From positions 1 to 64,000 of the forward strand of contig JANXWA010000031.1 in assembly GCA_025351385.1 (NCBI GenBank): a DNA stretch of 64,000 bases, in the 5' to 3' direction. The first letter of the stretch is position 1; every line of letters starts with the position of its first letter. A program made the position numbers and the translations under genes. The stretch is from Acidimicrobiales bacterium (GTDB taxonomy: Bacteria > Actinomycetota > Acidimicrobiia > Acidimicrobiales > RAAP-2). Below the pieces are notes generated by a model. That model saw nothing but the letters and a program-made list of their open reading frames with translations, was not told the origin of the DNA and ran no database searches. Positions 9,861 through 18,869 of this stretch are shown here, one piece after another.

Positions 9861-11360
9861 ATGACCTCACCGACCGACTCCGGCGTTCGGAGCCTCCCGT
9901 GGCTCATCCAGGGGGGCATGGGCATCGCCATCTCGAATTGGACGCTCGCTCGCGCGGTCTCTAAGGCCGGTCAGCTGGGCGTCGTCTCGGGCACCGGGAT
10001 TGAGACTGTCTTCGTGCGTCGCCTGCAGGACGACGGCGTCGACGCCGAACTACAGGCGGTCCTCGACGCGTTCCCGCTCCCGACGGTCGTCACCGACGTG
10101 TTGGCGAAGTTCAACCCGTCACGTCGCGGTGGTCCGGACCTCCCCTACCGGGTCGTGCCGATGTCGACACACCGCAACGTGCAGTCCTCTCAGGACCTGC
10201 TCGTACTGGCCTCGTACGTGGAAGTGGCGCTCGCGAAAGCCGGCCACGGAGGCGTGGTCGGGATCAACCTGCTGACAAAGGTGCAGATCCCGACAGTGCC
10301 GACGCTGTTCGGTGCGATGCTCGCCGGCGTCGACTACGTATTGATGGGCGCGGGCATCCCGGTCCACATCCCGGGAATCCTCGATCAACTGGCCCGTGGA
10401 GAGGTCGTCGAGACGGCACTCATCATGGAGGGCGCCGCGGAGAAGGAACAGGTGCCGAACCTTCGATTCGACCCGCGCCGCTTTCTCACGGAGAGATCGC
10501 TGAAGCGCCCAGATTTTCTCGCAATCGTGTCCTCGCACGTGCTCGCTGGCGCGATGATGAAGCGCAGCAGCGGCCAGGTGAACGGCCTCGTCGTCGAGGC
10601 GCCGATCGCCGGCGGGCACAACGCCCCGCCGCGGGGTGCGATGTCGGTCGACGACGAGGGCAACCCCATCTACGGTGAGCGCGACCAGGTTGACTTTTCG
10701 GTGCTGCGCGACCTCGGCGTCCCGTTCTGGGTCGCCGGGGGGATCACGATGCCCGAGCGCGTCCGCGAAGCAATGGCGCTGGGTGCGACCGGCGTCCAAG
10801 TCGGCACGCTCTTCGCGTACTGCCACGAGTCGGGACTCGAGAGCAGCCTGAAGGGCTCCGTGCTCGTTGCAGTACAGAGCGAGTCGGTCCACGTGAAGAC
10901 CTCGACGAGTGCGAGTTCGACCGGTTATCCGTTCAAGGTCGCTTCAATCGAGGGGACCCTCTCCGAAGCCGACGTCTACGGCGAGCGGGCGCGCATCTGT
11001 GACCTGGGCTACCTGCGTGAGGCGTACCTGAAGGACGACGGCAGTGTCGGATACCGCTGCCCGTCTGAGCCGGTGGAGATCTTTCTCAAGAAGGGTGGTG
11101 CGCTCGAGGACACCGTCGACCGGGTCTGCCTGTGCAACGCCCTAATGGCGACGGCCGGCTACGGGCAGATCCGCTCGAAGGGCGAGCGCGAGCTGCCGAT
11201 AGTCACCAGCGGCGACTGCACCAACGAATTGGCCATCCTCCTGCGCGGTCGTCGCGACTACCACGCCACCGACGTCATTGAGTTCCTCAAGACCGGTCTT
11301 GTCGCTTCATCAGGCCCGTCGAGCGAGCACGCCGGGTCGAGCGCCGAGGTCGACGCGTAG
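9861..11360 (+). CDS. Nitronate monooxygenase-like flavoenzyme
   Basis: A 499-residue TIM-barrel flavoprotein of the nitronate monooxygenase/2-nitropropane dioxygenase family. It begins PWLIQGGMGIAIS, the FMN-binding start of the family; GGHNAPPRG and the GATGVQVGTLFA phosphate-binding segment follow. The C-terminal extension with CLCNALMATAGYGQIRSKG is characteristic of long actinobacterial members. ATG 9861 was preferred to a TTG at 9768 because homology starts just after it. It lies 117 nt before the C-N hydrolase and dihydropyrimidinase genes, so it may belong to that catabolic unit, perhaps handling a toxic nitro or acyl intermediate; this is inference. Confidence 0.8.
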   Translation: MTSPTDSGVRSLPWLIQGGMGIAISNWTLARAVSKAGQLGVVSGTGIETVFVRRLQDDGVDAELQAVLDAFPLPTVVTDVLAKFNPSRRGGPDLPYRVVPMSTHRNVQSSQDLLVLASYVEVALAKAGHGGVVGINLLTKVQIPTVPTLFGAMLAGVDYVLMGAGIPVHIPGILDQLARGEVVETALIMEGAAEKEQVPNLRFDPRRFLTERSLKRPDFLAIVSSHVLAGAMMKRSSGQVNGLVVEAPIAGGHNAPPRGAMSVDDEGNPIYGERDQVDFSVLRDLGVPFWVAGGITMPERVREAMALGATGVQVGTLFAYCHESGLESSLKGSVLVAVQSESVHVKTSTSASSTGYPFKVASIEGTLSEADVYGERARICDLGYLREAYLKDDGSVGYRCPSEPVEIFLKKGGALEDTVDRVCLCNALMATAGYGQIRSKGERELPIVTSGDCTNELAILLRGRRDYHATDVIEFLKTGLVASSGPSSEHAGSSAEVDA

Positions 11361-11477
11361 GGCGAGGCAGCGCCGATTCCTCAGGCCATCGTTGAGACGC
11401 GATCCAGTTTCGAGTCTATGGTTCAACTTATTCACAATCGTTGAGCGGTCGATGCGGCCGCAGTCGAAGGGAGCAGG

Positions 11478-12320
11478 ATGGCCGACCTAGTGAGAGCAGC
11501 CCTGGTGCAAGCGGCGTGGACCGGTGACAAGGAAACGATGATCGAGCTCCACGAGCGCCACGCCCGTGACGCGGCCGCTCAGGGCGTCCAGGTCATCTGC
11601 TTTCAGGAGCTCTTCTACGGGCCCTACTTCTGTCAGGTGCAAGACGCCGCCTACTACGACTACGCCGAGGCCGTCCCCGAGGGCCCGACGGTCCAGCGCT
11701 TTATGGCGCTGGCCCAAGAGCTTCAGATGGTGATGGTCCTGCCGGTCTACGAGATGGAGCAGGAGGGCGTGCTCTACAACACCGCAGCGGTGATCGACGC
11801 TGACGGCACGTATCTCGGCAAGTACCGCAAGACTCACATCCCCCAGGTGAGCGGCTTCTGGGAGAAGTTCTACTTCCGCCCCGGAAACCTCGGCTACCCG
11901 GTCTTCGACACGGCCGTCGGGCGTATCGGCGTGTACATCTGCTACGACCGGCACTTCCCCGAGGGTTGGCGGGCCCTCGGTCTCGCCGGCGCCAAGATCG
12001 TCTTCAACCCGTCGGCGACGAGTCGCGGGCTGTCGGCCTACCTCTGGCAACTCGAGCAGCCGGCGTCGGCCGTCGCCAACGAGTACTTCGTCGGGGCGAT
12101 CAATCGCGTGGGTGTCGAGGAGCTCGGCACGAACGACTTCTACGGTCAGAGCTACTTCGTGAGTCCGCGGGGCCAGTTCGTCGGCGACGTCGCGAGCACG
12201 ACGGGCGACGAGCTGATAGTTCGTGACCTCGACATGGATCTGTTGAAAGAGGTCCGCGACCAATGGGCCTTCTACCGTGACCGGCGGCCCGACATGTACT
12301 GGTCGCTGGCCGAGGACTGA
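11478..12320 (+). CDS. Carbon-nitrogen hydrolase (beta-ureidopropionase-like)
   Basis: A 280-residue nitrilase-superfamily amidase with the Glu-Lys-Cys triad visible: E44 in FQELFYGPYF, K118 in KYRKTHIPQ and C155 in ICYDRHFPEG. The FYGPYF and HIPQ segments match N-carbamoyl-beta-alanine amidohydrolases and N-carbamoylputrescine amidases. It sits 4 nt before a dihydropyrimidinase gene, which favours the former: hydrolysis of N-carbamoyl-beta-amino acids to the amino acid, CO2 and ammonia. A ribosome site (gaagggagc) precedes the ATG. Confidence 0.88.
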   Translation: MADLVRAALVQAAWTGDKETMIELHERHARDAAAQGVQVICFQELFYGPYFCQVQDAAYYDYAEAVPEGPTVQRFMALAQELQMVMVLPVYEMEQEGVLYNTAAVIDADGTYLGKYRKTHIPQVSGFWEKFYFRPGNLGYPVFDTAVGRIGVYICYDRHFPEGWRALGLAGAKIVFNPSATSRGLSAYLWQLEQPASAVANEYFVGAINRVGVEELGTNDFYGQSYFVSPRGQFVGDVASTTGDELIVRDLDMDLLKEVRDQWAFYRDRRPDMYWSLAED

Positions 12321-12324
12321 GCGG

Positions 12325-13737
12325 ATGGCTCGGATACTCATCACCGGTGGCGAGGTCCTGTCGGCGACGGGGTCGCAGGCGGCCGATGTGCTGGTCGACG
12401 GCGACGAGATCGCGGCCTTGGTGACGCCAGGGCACTTCGCCTCGATGGCCGCGACGTGCGAACGCGTCATCGACGCGAAGGGCAAGTACGTGCTGCCCGG
12501 CGGCGTTGACGTCCACACCCACATGGAGCTGCCCTTCGGCGGCACCGCCGCGTCGGACACCTTCGAGACGGGCACCATCGCCGCGGCCTTCGGCGGCACG
12601 ACCTCGATCATTGACTTCGCGGTCCAGCGAACGGGTGAGGACGTCCACGACGGTCTCGCGGCATGGCACCAGAAGGCAGACGGCAACTGCGCAATCGACT
12701 ACGGCTTCCACCAGATCATCGGCGGGGTCGACGACGCCGCCCTGAAGGCGATGGCCGACCTTACGAAGAACGAGGGTGTCACCAGCTTCAAGCTGTTCAT
12801 GGCCTACCCCGGGGTCTTCTACTCGGATGACGGTCAGATTCTGCGGGCCATGCAGACCGCGTCCGAGCTCGGCGCGACCATCATGATGCACGCCGAGAAC
12901 GGCCCGGCCATTGACGTGCTCGTCGCCCAGGCCCTGGCCCGTGGCGAGACTGATCCCCGGTACCACTCGTTAACTAGGCCCGTCGAGATGGAAGAGGAGG
13001 CGACGCACCGCGCGATCATGCTCGCCAAGGTCGCCAGGGCCCCGCTCTACATCGTGCACATGAGTGCCCGTGAGGCCGTCGAGGCGGTCGCGCGTGCGCG
13101 CGACATGGGCGCCAACGTCTTCGGGGAGACCTGCCCCCAGTACCTCTACTTGAGCCTCGAGGAGCACCTCTCCAAGGCCGGCTTCGCCGGGGCGGCCTAC
13201 GTCTGCTCGACGCCGCTGCGCTCGCGCGAGGAGGGCCACCAGGACGCGCTGTGGCGCGCCCTTCGCACCAACGACCTTTCGATCGTCAGCACCGACCACT
13301 GCCCCTTCTGCATGAAGGACCAGAAGGAGCTCGGAATCGGGAACTTCTCGAAGATCCCCAACGGCATCGGCTCGGTCGAGCACCGGTTGGACCTGCTCTA
13401 CCAGGGCGTGGTCACGGGCCAGTTGAGCCTCGCGCGCTGGGTCGAGCTGGCCTCGACGACGCCGGCGCGGATGTTCGGCCTCTATCCGCGAAAGGGCGTG
13501 CTCGCACCGGGCTCGGACGCCGACATCGTCGTCTACGACCCCAAGGGCGTGACCGACATCAGCGTGAAGACTCACCACATGAACATGGACCACTCCGCCT
13601 ACGAGGGGATCCACGTGGACGGCCGGGTCGAGATGGTCCTCTCCCGAGGTCGGGTCGTCATCGAGGGCAACGCCTTCACCGGAGCCGTCGGCCACGGACG
13701 GTTCCTGCGGCGCGGTCTCAGCCAGTACCTGCTGTAA
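12325..13737 (+). CDS. Dihydropyrimidinase (D-hydantoinase)
   Basis: A 470-residue cyclic amidohydrolase. Metal ligands are visible in DVHTHMELPFGG (H64, H66), the carboxylated lysine K156 in TSFKLFMAYPG, H189 in MMHAEN and the catalytic Asp in STDHCPF. It opens the ring of dihydrouracil, dihydrothymine or hydantoins. The ATG at 12325 was selected because the long reading frame otherwise overlaps the hydrolase, and family homology begins with MARILITGG. With the upstream amidase it gives two consecutive steps of reductive pyrimidine degradation; the first-step dihydropyrimidine dehydrogenase is not present here. Confidence 0.93.
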   Translation: MARILITGGEVLSATGSQAADVLVDGDEIAALVTPGHFASMAATCERVIDAKGKYVLPGGVDVHTHMELPFGGTAASDTFETGTIAAAFGGTTSIIDFAVQRTGEDVHDGLAAWHQKADGNCAIDYGFHQIIGGVDDAALKAMADLTKNEGVTSFKLFMAYPGVFYSDDGQILRAMQTASELGATIMMHAENGPAIDVLVAQALARGETDPRYHSLTRPVEMEEEATHRAIMLAKVARAPLYIVHMSAREAVEAVARARDMGANVFGETCPQYLYLSLEEHLSKAGFAGAAYVCSTPLRSREEGHQDALWRALRTNDLSIVSTDHCPFCMKDQKELGIGNFSKIPNGIGSVEHRLDLLYQGVVTGQLSLARWVELASTTPARMFGLYPRKGVLAPGSDADIVVYDPKGVTDISVKTHHMNMDHSAYEGIHVDGRVEMVLSRGRVVIEGNAFTGAVGHGRFLRRGLSQYLL

Positions 13738-13778
13738 CGAGGTCGCAGTTCCTAGTCAACCAAGTGTTGGGAGGTCCC

Positions 13779-14801
13779 ATGGAGTTCGGAGTCGTGCTGC
13801 AGACGAATCCACCCGCCTCGCGCGTCGTTGAATTGGCCGCGCGAGCCGAGCAGCTCGGATTCGACTATGTGTGGACGTTCGACTCGCACATCTTGTGGGA
13901 GGAGCCGTTCGTCATCTACAGCCAGATCCTGGCCGCGACGCGCAAGGTCAAGGTCGGACCGATGGTCACCAATCCCGCGACCCGCGACTGGACCGTGACC
14001 GCGAGCCTGTTCGCCACGTTGAACGAGATGTTCGGCAATCGCACCGTGTGCGGCATCGGGCGCGGCGACTCCGCGGTGCGCGTCACCAACGGCAAGCCAA
14101 CGACGCTCGCGACGTTGCGTGAGGCGATTCTCGTCATCCGCGAACTCGCCAACGGCCGTTCGGCGCAGTACCACGGCTCGACCCTCAAGTTCCCCTGGGG
14201 CGAGAAGAGCAGCCTCGAACTGTGGGTCGCCGCGTACGGCCCCAAGGCGCTGCAGCTCGCCGGCGAGGTCGGTGACGGCTTCATCTTGCAGCTGGCCGAC
14301 CCCGATATTGCCCGTTGGATGATCACGGCGGTACGCGAAGCCGCCGCGAATGCCGGACGCGACCCCTCGACGCTGACGTTCTGCGTGGCGGCGCCCGCCT
14401 ACGTCGGCGGCGACCTCGACCACCAACGCGACCAGTGCCGGTGGTTCGGCGGGATGGTCGGCAACCACGTCGCCGACATCGTCGAGCGCTACGGCACGGG
14501 CCCCGAATCCACCATCCCCGAAGCCCTGACCGACTACGTCAAGGAGCGAAAGGACTACGACTACAACGAGCACGGTCGCGCGGGCAACACTCACACTGAC
14601 TTCGTTCCCGACGAAGTCATCGACCGCTTCTGTCTGCTCGGCCAGGCGGCCCAGCACATTGAGCGCCTCGAGGAGTTGCGAAGCATCGGGGTCGACCAGT
14701 TCGCGCTCTACCTCCAGCACGACGCGAAGTCCGCGACCCTCGAGGCCTACGGCGAGACGATCATCCCCGCATTGAACGCAGCGCCCGCGGCCAGGTCCTA
14801 G
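13779..14801 (+). CDS. LLM-class F420-dependent oxidoreductase
   Basis: A 340-residue luciferase-like TIM barrel, beginning MEFGVVLQTNPPAS. The segments GFDYVWTFDSH, GNRTVCGIGRGDS and AYGPKALQLAGEVGDGF are typical of F420-using relatives of methylene-H4MPT reductase. It follows the dihydropyrimidinase gene by 41 nt with a ggagg ribosome site at 13770-13774. Linkage suggests it supplies the reductive or oxidative step on the same heterocycle; the cofactor and substrate are inferred from family and neighbourhood. Confidence 0.82.
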   Translation: MEFGVVLQTNPPASRVVELAARAEQLGFDYVWTFDSHILWEEPFVIYSQILAATRKVKVGPMVTNPATRDWTVTASLFATLNEMFGNRTVCGIGRGDSAVRVTNGKPTTLATLREAILVIRELANGRSAQYHGSTLKFPWGEKSSLELWVAAYGPKALQLAGEVGDGFILQLADPDIARWMITAVREAAANAGRDPSTLTFCVAAPAYVGGDLDHQRDQCRWFGGMVGNHVADIVERYGTGPESTIPEALTDYVKERKDYDYNEHGRAGNTHTDFVPDEVIDRFCLLGQAAQHIERLEELRSIGVDQFALYLQHDAKSATLEAYGETIIPALNAAPAARS

Positions 14802-14920
14802 CCGTCGGGCCGGCGCGGGCCGGCGAAACACTCGGTCCGCCACTCGATGGCCCCTGTCGCCAGGCCCACTCATGGCTACAGTCGAGACGTATCCTGCCCC
14901 TTCTCGCCACGGAGGTCACC

Positions 14921-15463
14921 ATGACCGGTCTCACACGTCCACCGCTCACCTTCTCGTTCTTCCCTGAACTGCCCGACTTCTCGCTCACGAGCGTCGACGT
15001 CGCTGACGGCCAGATGATGTCCCAGGGCCAGGTGGCGGGTGCCATGGGGTACTCGGGTCTCAACCGGTCCCCGCAGCTCAGTTGGAGCGGTTTTCCCATT
15101 CAGGCCAAGAGCTTCGCCGTCACCGTGCACGACCCTGACGCACCGACCGGCAGCGGTTTCTGGCACTGGGTGGTCGTGAACATCCCGGCCGACGTCCACG
15201 AGCTGGCTACCAACGCCGGCTCGGGTGACTCGCTCGCGCTGCCCTCGGGCGTCCTGCAGATCCGCAACGACGCCGGATTCCACGGCTACATGGGTGCCGC
15301 GCCACCCCCCGGCGACGTGCCGCATCGCTACGTACATACCGTGCACGCGCTCGACGTCGAGCATCTTGACGTCGACGGCAACGCTTCGGCCGCGATCGTC
15401 GGCTTCAACTTGCGCTTCCACGCGATCGCGCGGGCTCAGATCGTTCCCGTCTTCGGGTCCTGA
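14921..15463 (+). CDS. YbhB/YbcL-family PEBP-like protein
   Basis: A 180-residue phosphatidylethanolamine-binding-protein fold. Hallmarks: RSPQLSWSG, VTVHDPDAPTGSGFWHWVV (anion-binding DPDAP and the following His) and GYMGAAPPPGDVPHRYVHTVHAL. Bacterial members are small cytoplasmic or periplasmic proteins of unclear role, named after eukaryotic Raf kinase inhibitor protein. There is no signal peptide. A ggaggt site lies 5 nt before the ATG. Stands alone between the pyrimidine-type operon and the sulfoquinovose gene. Confidence 0.88.
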   Translation: MTGLTRPPLTFSFFPELPDFSLTSVDVADGQMMSQGQVAGAMGYSGLNRSPQLSWSGFPIQAKSFAVTVHDPDAPTGSGFWHWVVVNIPADVHELATNAGSGDSLALPSGVLQIRNDAGFHGYMGAAPPPGDVPHRYVHTVHALDVEHLDVDGNASAAIVGFNLRFHAIARAQIVPVFGS

Positions 15464-15499
15464 CGCCGGCGCCGGCGACGTGAACCTCGTCCCGGCGTC
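15462..15499. terminator. Possible hairpin after the PEBP gene
   Basis: An 8-bp GC-rich inverted repeat (15462-15469 with 15492-15499) directly after the stop codon. No T-run follows, so a terminator role is tentative. Confidence 0.35.
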
Positions 15500-15579
15500 C
15501 AGTCGGGGGACAATTGCGCCACTGGTAAGGTCTATTGGTTGCGAAACCCCGTTTCCGGGGGTCGGTTCGAGGAGATCTG

Positions 15580-16776
15580 ATGAAGGTACTGGTACTTGGC
15601 GGTGACGGGTTCTGTGGTTGGCCGACGTCGCTGCACCTCTCGGACCTCGGTCACGACGTCACCATTGTCGACAATCTGAGCCGTCGTGAGATCGACCTCG
15701 AGCTCGAAGTCGAGTCGCTCACGCCAATTCGCCCGATCGGCGAGCGCATCCGGGTATGGAAGCAGTTGACTGGCCACGAGATCGGCTTCGTCCACTTGGA
15801 CCTCGCCGAGGAGTTCGACCGGTTCGAGACGTTGCTGCGTGACGTGCGCCCGGACGCCATTGTCCACTTCGGCGAGCAGCGTGCCGCGCCGTACTCCATG
15901 CGCAGCACCATCGCCAAGCGCTACACCATCGACAACAACGTCCGTGGCACGCACAACGTCCTCGCGGCGGTCGTCGCATCGGGCCTCGACATCGCCCTCG
16001 TCCATCTGGGCACGATGGGCGTCTACGGCTACGGGTGGTCGGGGTCGGCGCCGATCCCCGAGGGCTACCTGACGGTCAAGGTCCCCACGCCCGACGGCGA
16101 CCTCGAGCGCGAGATCCTGCACCCCGCGAACCCCGGTTCGGTGTACCACCTCTCCAAGACCCTCGACCAGCTGCTCTTCGCCTTCTATGCGGCGAACGAC
16201 CAGGTCCGCATCACCGACCTGCACCAAGGGATCGTCTGGGGGACCCAGACGCCCCAGACCATGCGTGACGAGCGCCTCATCAACCGCTTCGACTACGACG
16301 GCGACTACGGGACCGTGCTGAACCGGTTCCTGATGCAGGCGGCGATCGGCCACCCCTTGACGGTGCACGGCACCGGGGGCCAGACCCGTGCCTTCATCCA
16401 CATCCGCGACACCGTGCGCTGCGTGCAGATCGCCCTCGAAAACCCGCCCGAGCGCGGCGACAAGGTCATGGTCTTCAACCAGGTCACCGAGACCTATCGC
16501 GTGCGCGACCTCGCCGCGCTCCTCTCGAAGATGACCGGGGTGGAAGTGGCGAACCTGCCCAATCCCCGTCGCGAGTCGGCCGAGAACGATCTGAACGTCA
16601 GCCGCGACCAGTTCCTGGGCCTCGGCCTCGACCCCGTCGTCCTTTCCGAGGGCCTGTTGGAGGAGGTGCGCGACGTGGCGCTGCGCTACAAGGACCGCGC
16701 CGACACGACGAAGATCATCGCGCGCTCGGTGTGGCGCAAGGGCATGGAGACCTCACCGGACTTGATGGAGAGCTAG
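15580..16776 (+). CDS. UDP-sulfoquinovose synthase (SQD1/SqdB-type)
   Basis: A 398-residue extended-SDR enzyme closely resembling plant SQD1. It converts UDP-glucose and sulfite to UDP-sulfoquinovose, the head-group donor for sulfolipid. Visible: the Rossmann motif GGDGFCGWPTSLHL, the NLSRREID and HFGEQRAAPYSM segments, T145 in LGTMG, and Y189/K193 in YHLSK. The ATG at 15580 is preceded by gaggag and starts exactly at the Rossmann fold. No sulfolipid glycosyltransferase is adjacent, so whether the product is a lipid, glycan or something else is open. Confidence 0.93.
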   Translation: MKVLVLGGDGFCGWPTSLHLSDLGHDVTIVDNLSRREIDLELEVESLTPIRPIGERIRVWKQLTGHEIGFVHLDLAEEFDRFETLLRDVRPDAIVHFGEQRAAPYSMRSTIAKRYTIDNNVRGTHNVLAAVVASGLDIALVHLGTMGVYGYGWSGSAPIPEGYLTVKVPTPDGDLEREILHPANPGSVYHLSKTLDQLLFAFYAANDQVRITDLHQGIVWGTQTPQTMRDERLINRFDYDGDYGTVLNRFLMQAAIGHPLTVHGTGGQTRAFIHIRDTVRCVQIALENPPERGDKVMVFNQVTETYRVRDLAALLSKMTGVEVANLPNPRRESAENDLNVSRDQFLGLGLDPVVLSEGLLEEVRDVALRYKDRADTTKIIARSVWRKGMETSPDLMES

Positions 16777-16839
16777 CCCACCTCGGCGCGGCCGCGTCGG
16801 CTCCCCTTGCGCCGTCTCACGACGTGTGAGAATCCGTGC

Positions 16840-17316
16840 ATGTCCAAGATCTACGAGTACGTTCGTCATCCTCGAGCCGAGGAGCTCCACGCCGGTCAAC
16901 CCGTGAAGACCGCCGACCTGCGAAAGGTCGATCATCAGAACGTCTTCGTGCGCTTCAACGCCCGATTCGGTTTGAAGATCACGCTGGTGGTGGGCACCAT
17001 GTGGGCGGCCTACCTCTTCACTGTGATCGCCGCGTTCGCGCTGCCCTCGGCGATCAAACAGGGGACCTACTTCGTCGTGGTCTGGCTCTCCAGCAGCTTC
17101 TTGCAGCTGGTGCTGCTGCCGATCATCATCGTCGGCCAGAACATCCAGGCCGCCGCCGCGGACAAGCGGGCCGAAGACACGTACAAGGACGCCGAAGCGG
17201 TGCTGAAGGAGGCTGAGGAGATCCAGAAGCACCTCCTGGCCCAGGACGAGGCAATCTCGAGCATCGTGGAACGCATTGAGACACTCATGGCCCAAGTGGA
17301 GGCCAGGTCCACGTAG
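16840..17316 (+). CDS. Small membrane protein with coiled-coil tail (DUF1003-like)
   Basis: A 158-residue protein with two predicted membrane helices (about residues 45-74 and 80-101) followed by a charged, Ala/Glu-rich helical tail that should form a coiled coil (about 105-155). The QNIQAAAADKRAEDTYKDAE segment after the second helix resembles DUF1003 proteins. Cytoplasmic N-terminus likely. Function unknown. ATG 16840 was chosen; an earlier in-frame start lacks support. Confidence 0.65.
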   Translation: MSKIYEYVRHPRAEELHAGQPVKTADLRKVDHQNVFVRFNARFGLKITLVVGTMWAAYLFTVIAAFALPSAIKQGTYFVVVWLSSSFLQLVLLPIIIVGQNIQAAAADKRAEDTYKDAEAVLKEAEEIQKHLLAQDEAISSIVERIETLMAQVEARST

Positions 17317-17375
17317 TTCACTGGCTGAGCGGGCCGCGACGTGGCGGGGCCCAGACGAAAGAGGAGAATGGCGGG

Positions 17376-17522
17376 ATGCTGGCGACGTTGACGATGAGCA
17401 CGACGTTGGCCAATCTGCACCGAGGCGCGGTCCTGCCGGCGGCGAGGGTCGTCGTGCTCGTCATCCCGGCGCTCGCCGCCCTGTTCTACTGGCACTTCAT
17501 TGCGCGCCGTCGGAGCGGTTAG
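17376..17522 (+). CDS. Small single-pass membrane protein (48 aa)
   Basis: A short reading frame of 48 codons with a gaggag site 9 nt before the ATG. Residues about 22-42 form one hydrophobic helix followed by a basic end (ARRRSG), so a C-in topology is plausible. Its stop lies 2 nt before the GTG of the following DUF3445 gene, which supports real translation as an upstream partner. No family recognised. Confidence 0.5.
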   Translation: MLATLTMSTTLANLHRGAVLPAARVVVLVIPALAALFYWHFIARRRSG

Positions 17523-17524
17523 CC

Positions 17525-18340
17525 GTGGAGCGATTCCCGTACGTACCGCTCGACGCGAAGGGTTGGCGGATGGCGATGGGCCTGCGACCGCTCGACCCGT
17601 CGCGGTGGCTCGAGGTCGACGCCCACCGCGACGGCGAGCTCGAGTTGAAGCGCCAACTGCTGGAGAGCGCCTTCGACGTAGTGGTAGCCACCAACCCCGA
17701 GGGCGATGAGGCGAGCGCGGAGCTCTTGGTCGAGGTGCGGGCATTCCTCGCGACCCACCACCCCACACTGGCGCCGGTCACCACCTCGCGCGAGCATCCG
17801 ATCGTCGAGGCGAGCCGTCTGGTCCAGGAGGACCTCTGCGTCCTCGTTCGCAGCGACGCCTGGCGACTGCGAGCGGCGAGTGTCTGCTTCCCCTCGCGCT
17901 GGAGCCTCGCGACCAAGATCGGCACGACCCTCGACGACATCCACCGGCCGATCCCCTTCTACGACGATCAGCTCGCCGGGCCGACCAGCGCCGTCTTCGA
18001 CCGTCTGCGGCCGGAGCGCTCGTTCTGGCGCCTTAACTGGACGCTCATCGACAGTCCCGCGCTGCACCAGCCGACGATGGTTCGCGGGGCGCCCCACGGA
18101 GACCTCGAACGATGGTACTTTCGCGTCGAGCGCCAGACCCTGCGACGGCTCGAGGTCACGGGCGCGATCGTCTTCACGATCCGCAACTACGTCGCCTCGG
18201 CTCAGGAGATGTGTGATCAGTACGAGGACTTCGGTTCGCTGCTGCTGCACTCCTTGGACACGACCCCCGAGGAGATGCAGGACTACAAGGGCTGGCGCGG
18301 CGTGGCCGAACAGCTGCGCTCGGCGCTCAGCGTGCGTTGA
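17525..18340 (+). CDS. DUF3445 / heme-dependent oxidative N-demethylase-like protein
   Basis: A 271-residue DUF3445 protein. Recognisable segments are LVQEDLCVLV, the CFPSRWSLATKIG core and DIHRPIPFYDDQL, shared with the catalytic subunit of heme-dependent dimethylamine monooxygenase and oxidative N-demethylases. GTG 17525 is the start nearest the homology, with GGAGCGG just upstream inside the small upstream gene. The other subunits found with authentic N-demethylases are not adjacent, so the substrate is unknown. Confidence 0.7.
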   Translation: MERFPYVPLDAKGWRMAMGLRPLDPSRWLEVDAHRDGELELKRQLLESAFDVVVATNPEGDEASAELLVEVRAFLATHHPTLAPVTTSREHPIVEASRLVQEDLCVLVRSDAWRLRAASVCFPSRWSLATKIGTTLDDIHRPIPFYDDQLAGPTSAVFDRLRPERSFWRLNWTLIDSPALHQPTMVRGAPHGDLERWYFRVERQTLRRLEVTGAIVFTIRNYVASAQEMCDQYEDFGSLLLHSLDTTPEEMQDYKGWRGVAEQLRSALSVR

Positions 18341-18368
18341 TGTGAGAGTCCCCGGCCATGATGGACCC

Positions 18369-18869
18369 GTGAGGAACGTCGTGATCGCCGCAGTCGTGTT
18401 GGTGGGAGCGGTGACGCTCAGCACCGGCGCCGCCGACGGCGCGGGGCGCGACCCAGGTCTGCCAATCCGCTCGGTCACCCCCGGCGCGACCAATCCCCGG
18501 GTGACCCAGTCGAACATCCACTCGACGATCTGCGTGTCGGGCTACACCGCCACCATCCGCCCGCTTGAGTCCTTCACCGAGCCACTCAAGTACCGCCAAC
18601 TCGACTCGGGCTACAACCTGCGCGGTGACACCCGGGCGTCGCATTACGAAGAGGACCACCTCGTCCCGCTCGAGGTCGGCGGGAACCCGACCTCGGTGAA
18701 GAACCTCTGGCCCGAACCGCGCCTGACGACCTGGGGCGCGACGAGGAAGGACGCTCTGGAGAACCGGATGCACCGCCTGGTCTGCTCGGGCACGGTGTCA
18801 CTGGCCGTCGCTCAGCGGGTGTTCGAGGTGGACTGGATCGCCGGCTACCAGCGCTACTCCGCCGGCTAG
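18369..18869 (+). CDS. Secreted HNH-like (DHLVPLE) domain protein
   Basis: A 166-residue exported protein: N-terminal signal peptide (about residues 1-25, Ala-rich) and a C-terminal module with EEDHLVPLEVGGNPTS and NLWPEP, the pattern of small secreted HNH-endonuclease-like actinobacterial proteins. The pair of Cys in the mature part could form a disulfide. Start GTG 18369; nearby ATGs are out of frame. Nuclease activity is not proven by the sequence. Ends in a CTAG shared with the converging acyl-CoA dehydrogenase. Confidence 0.65.
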   Translation: MRNVVIAAVVLVGAVTLSTGAADGAGRDPGLPIRSVTPGATNPRVTQSNIHSTICVSGYTATIRPLESFTEPLKYRQLDSGYNLRGDTRASHYEEDHLVPLEVGGNPTSVKNLWPEPRLTTWGATRKDALENRMHRLVCSGTVSLAVAQRVFEVDWIAGYQRYSAG

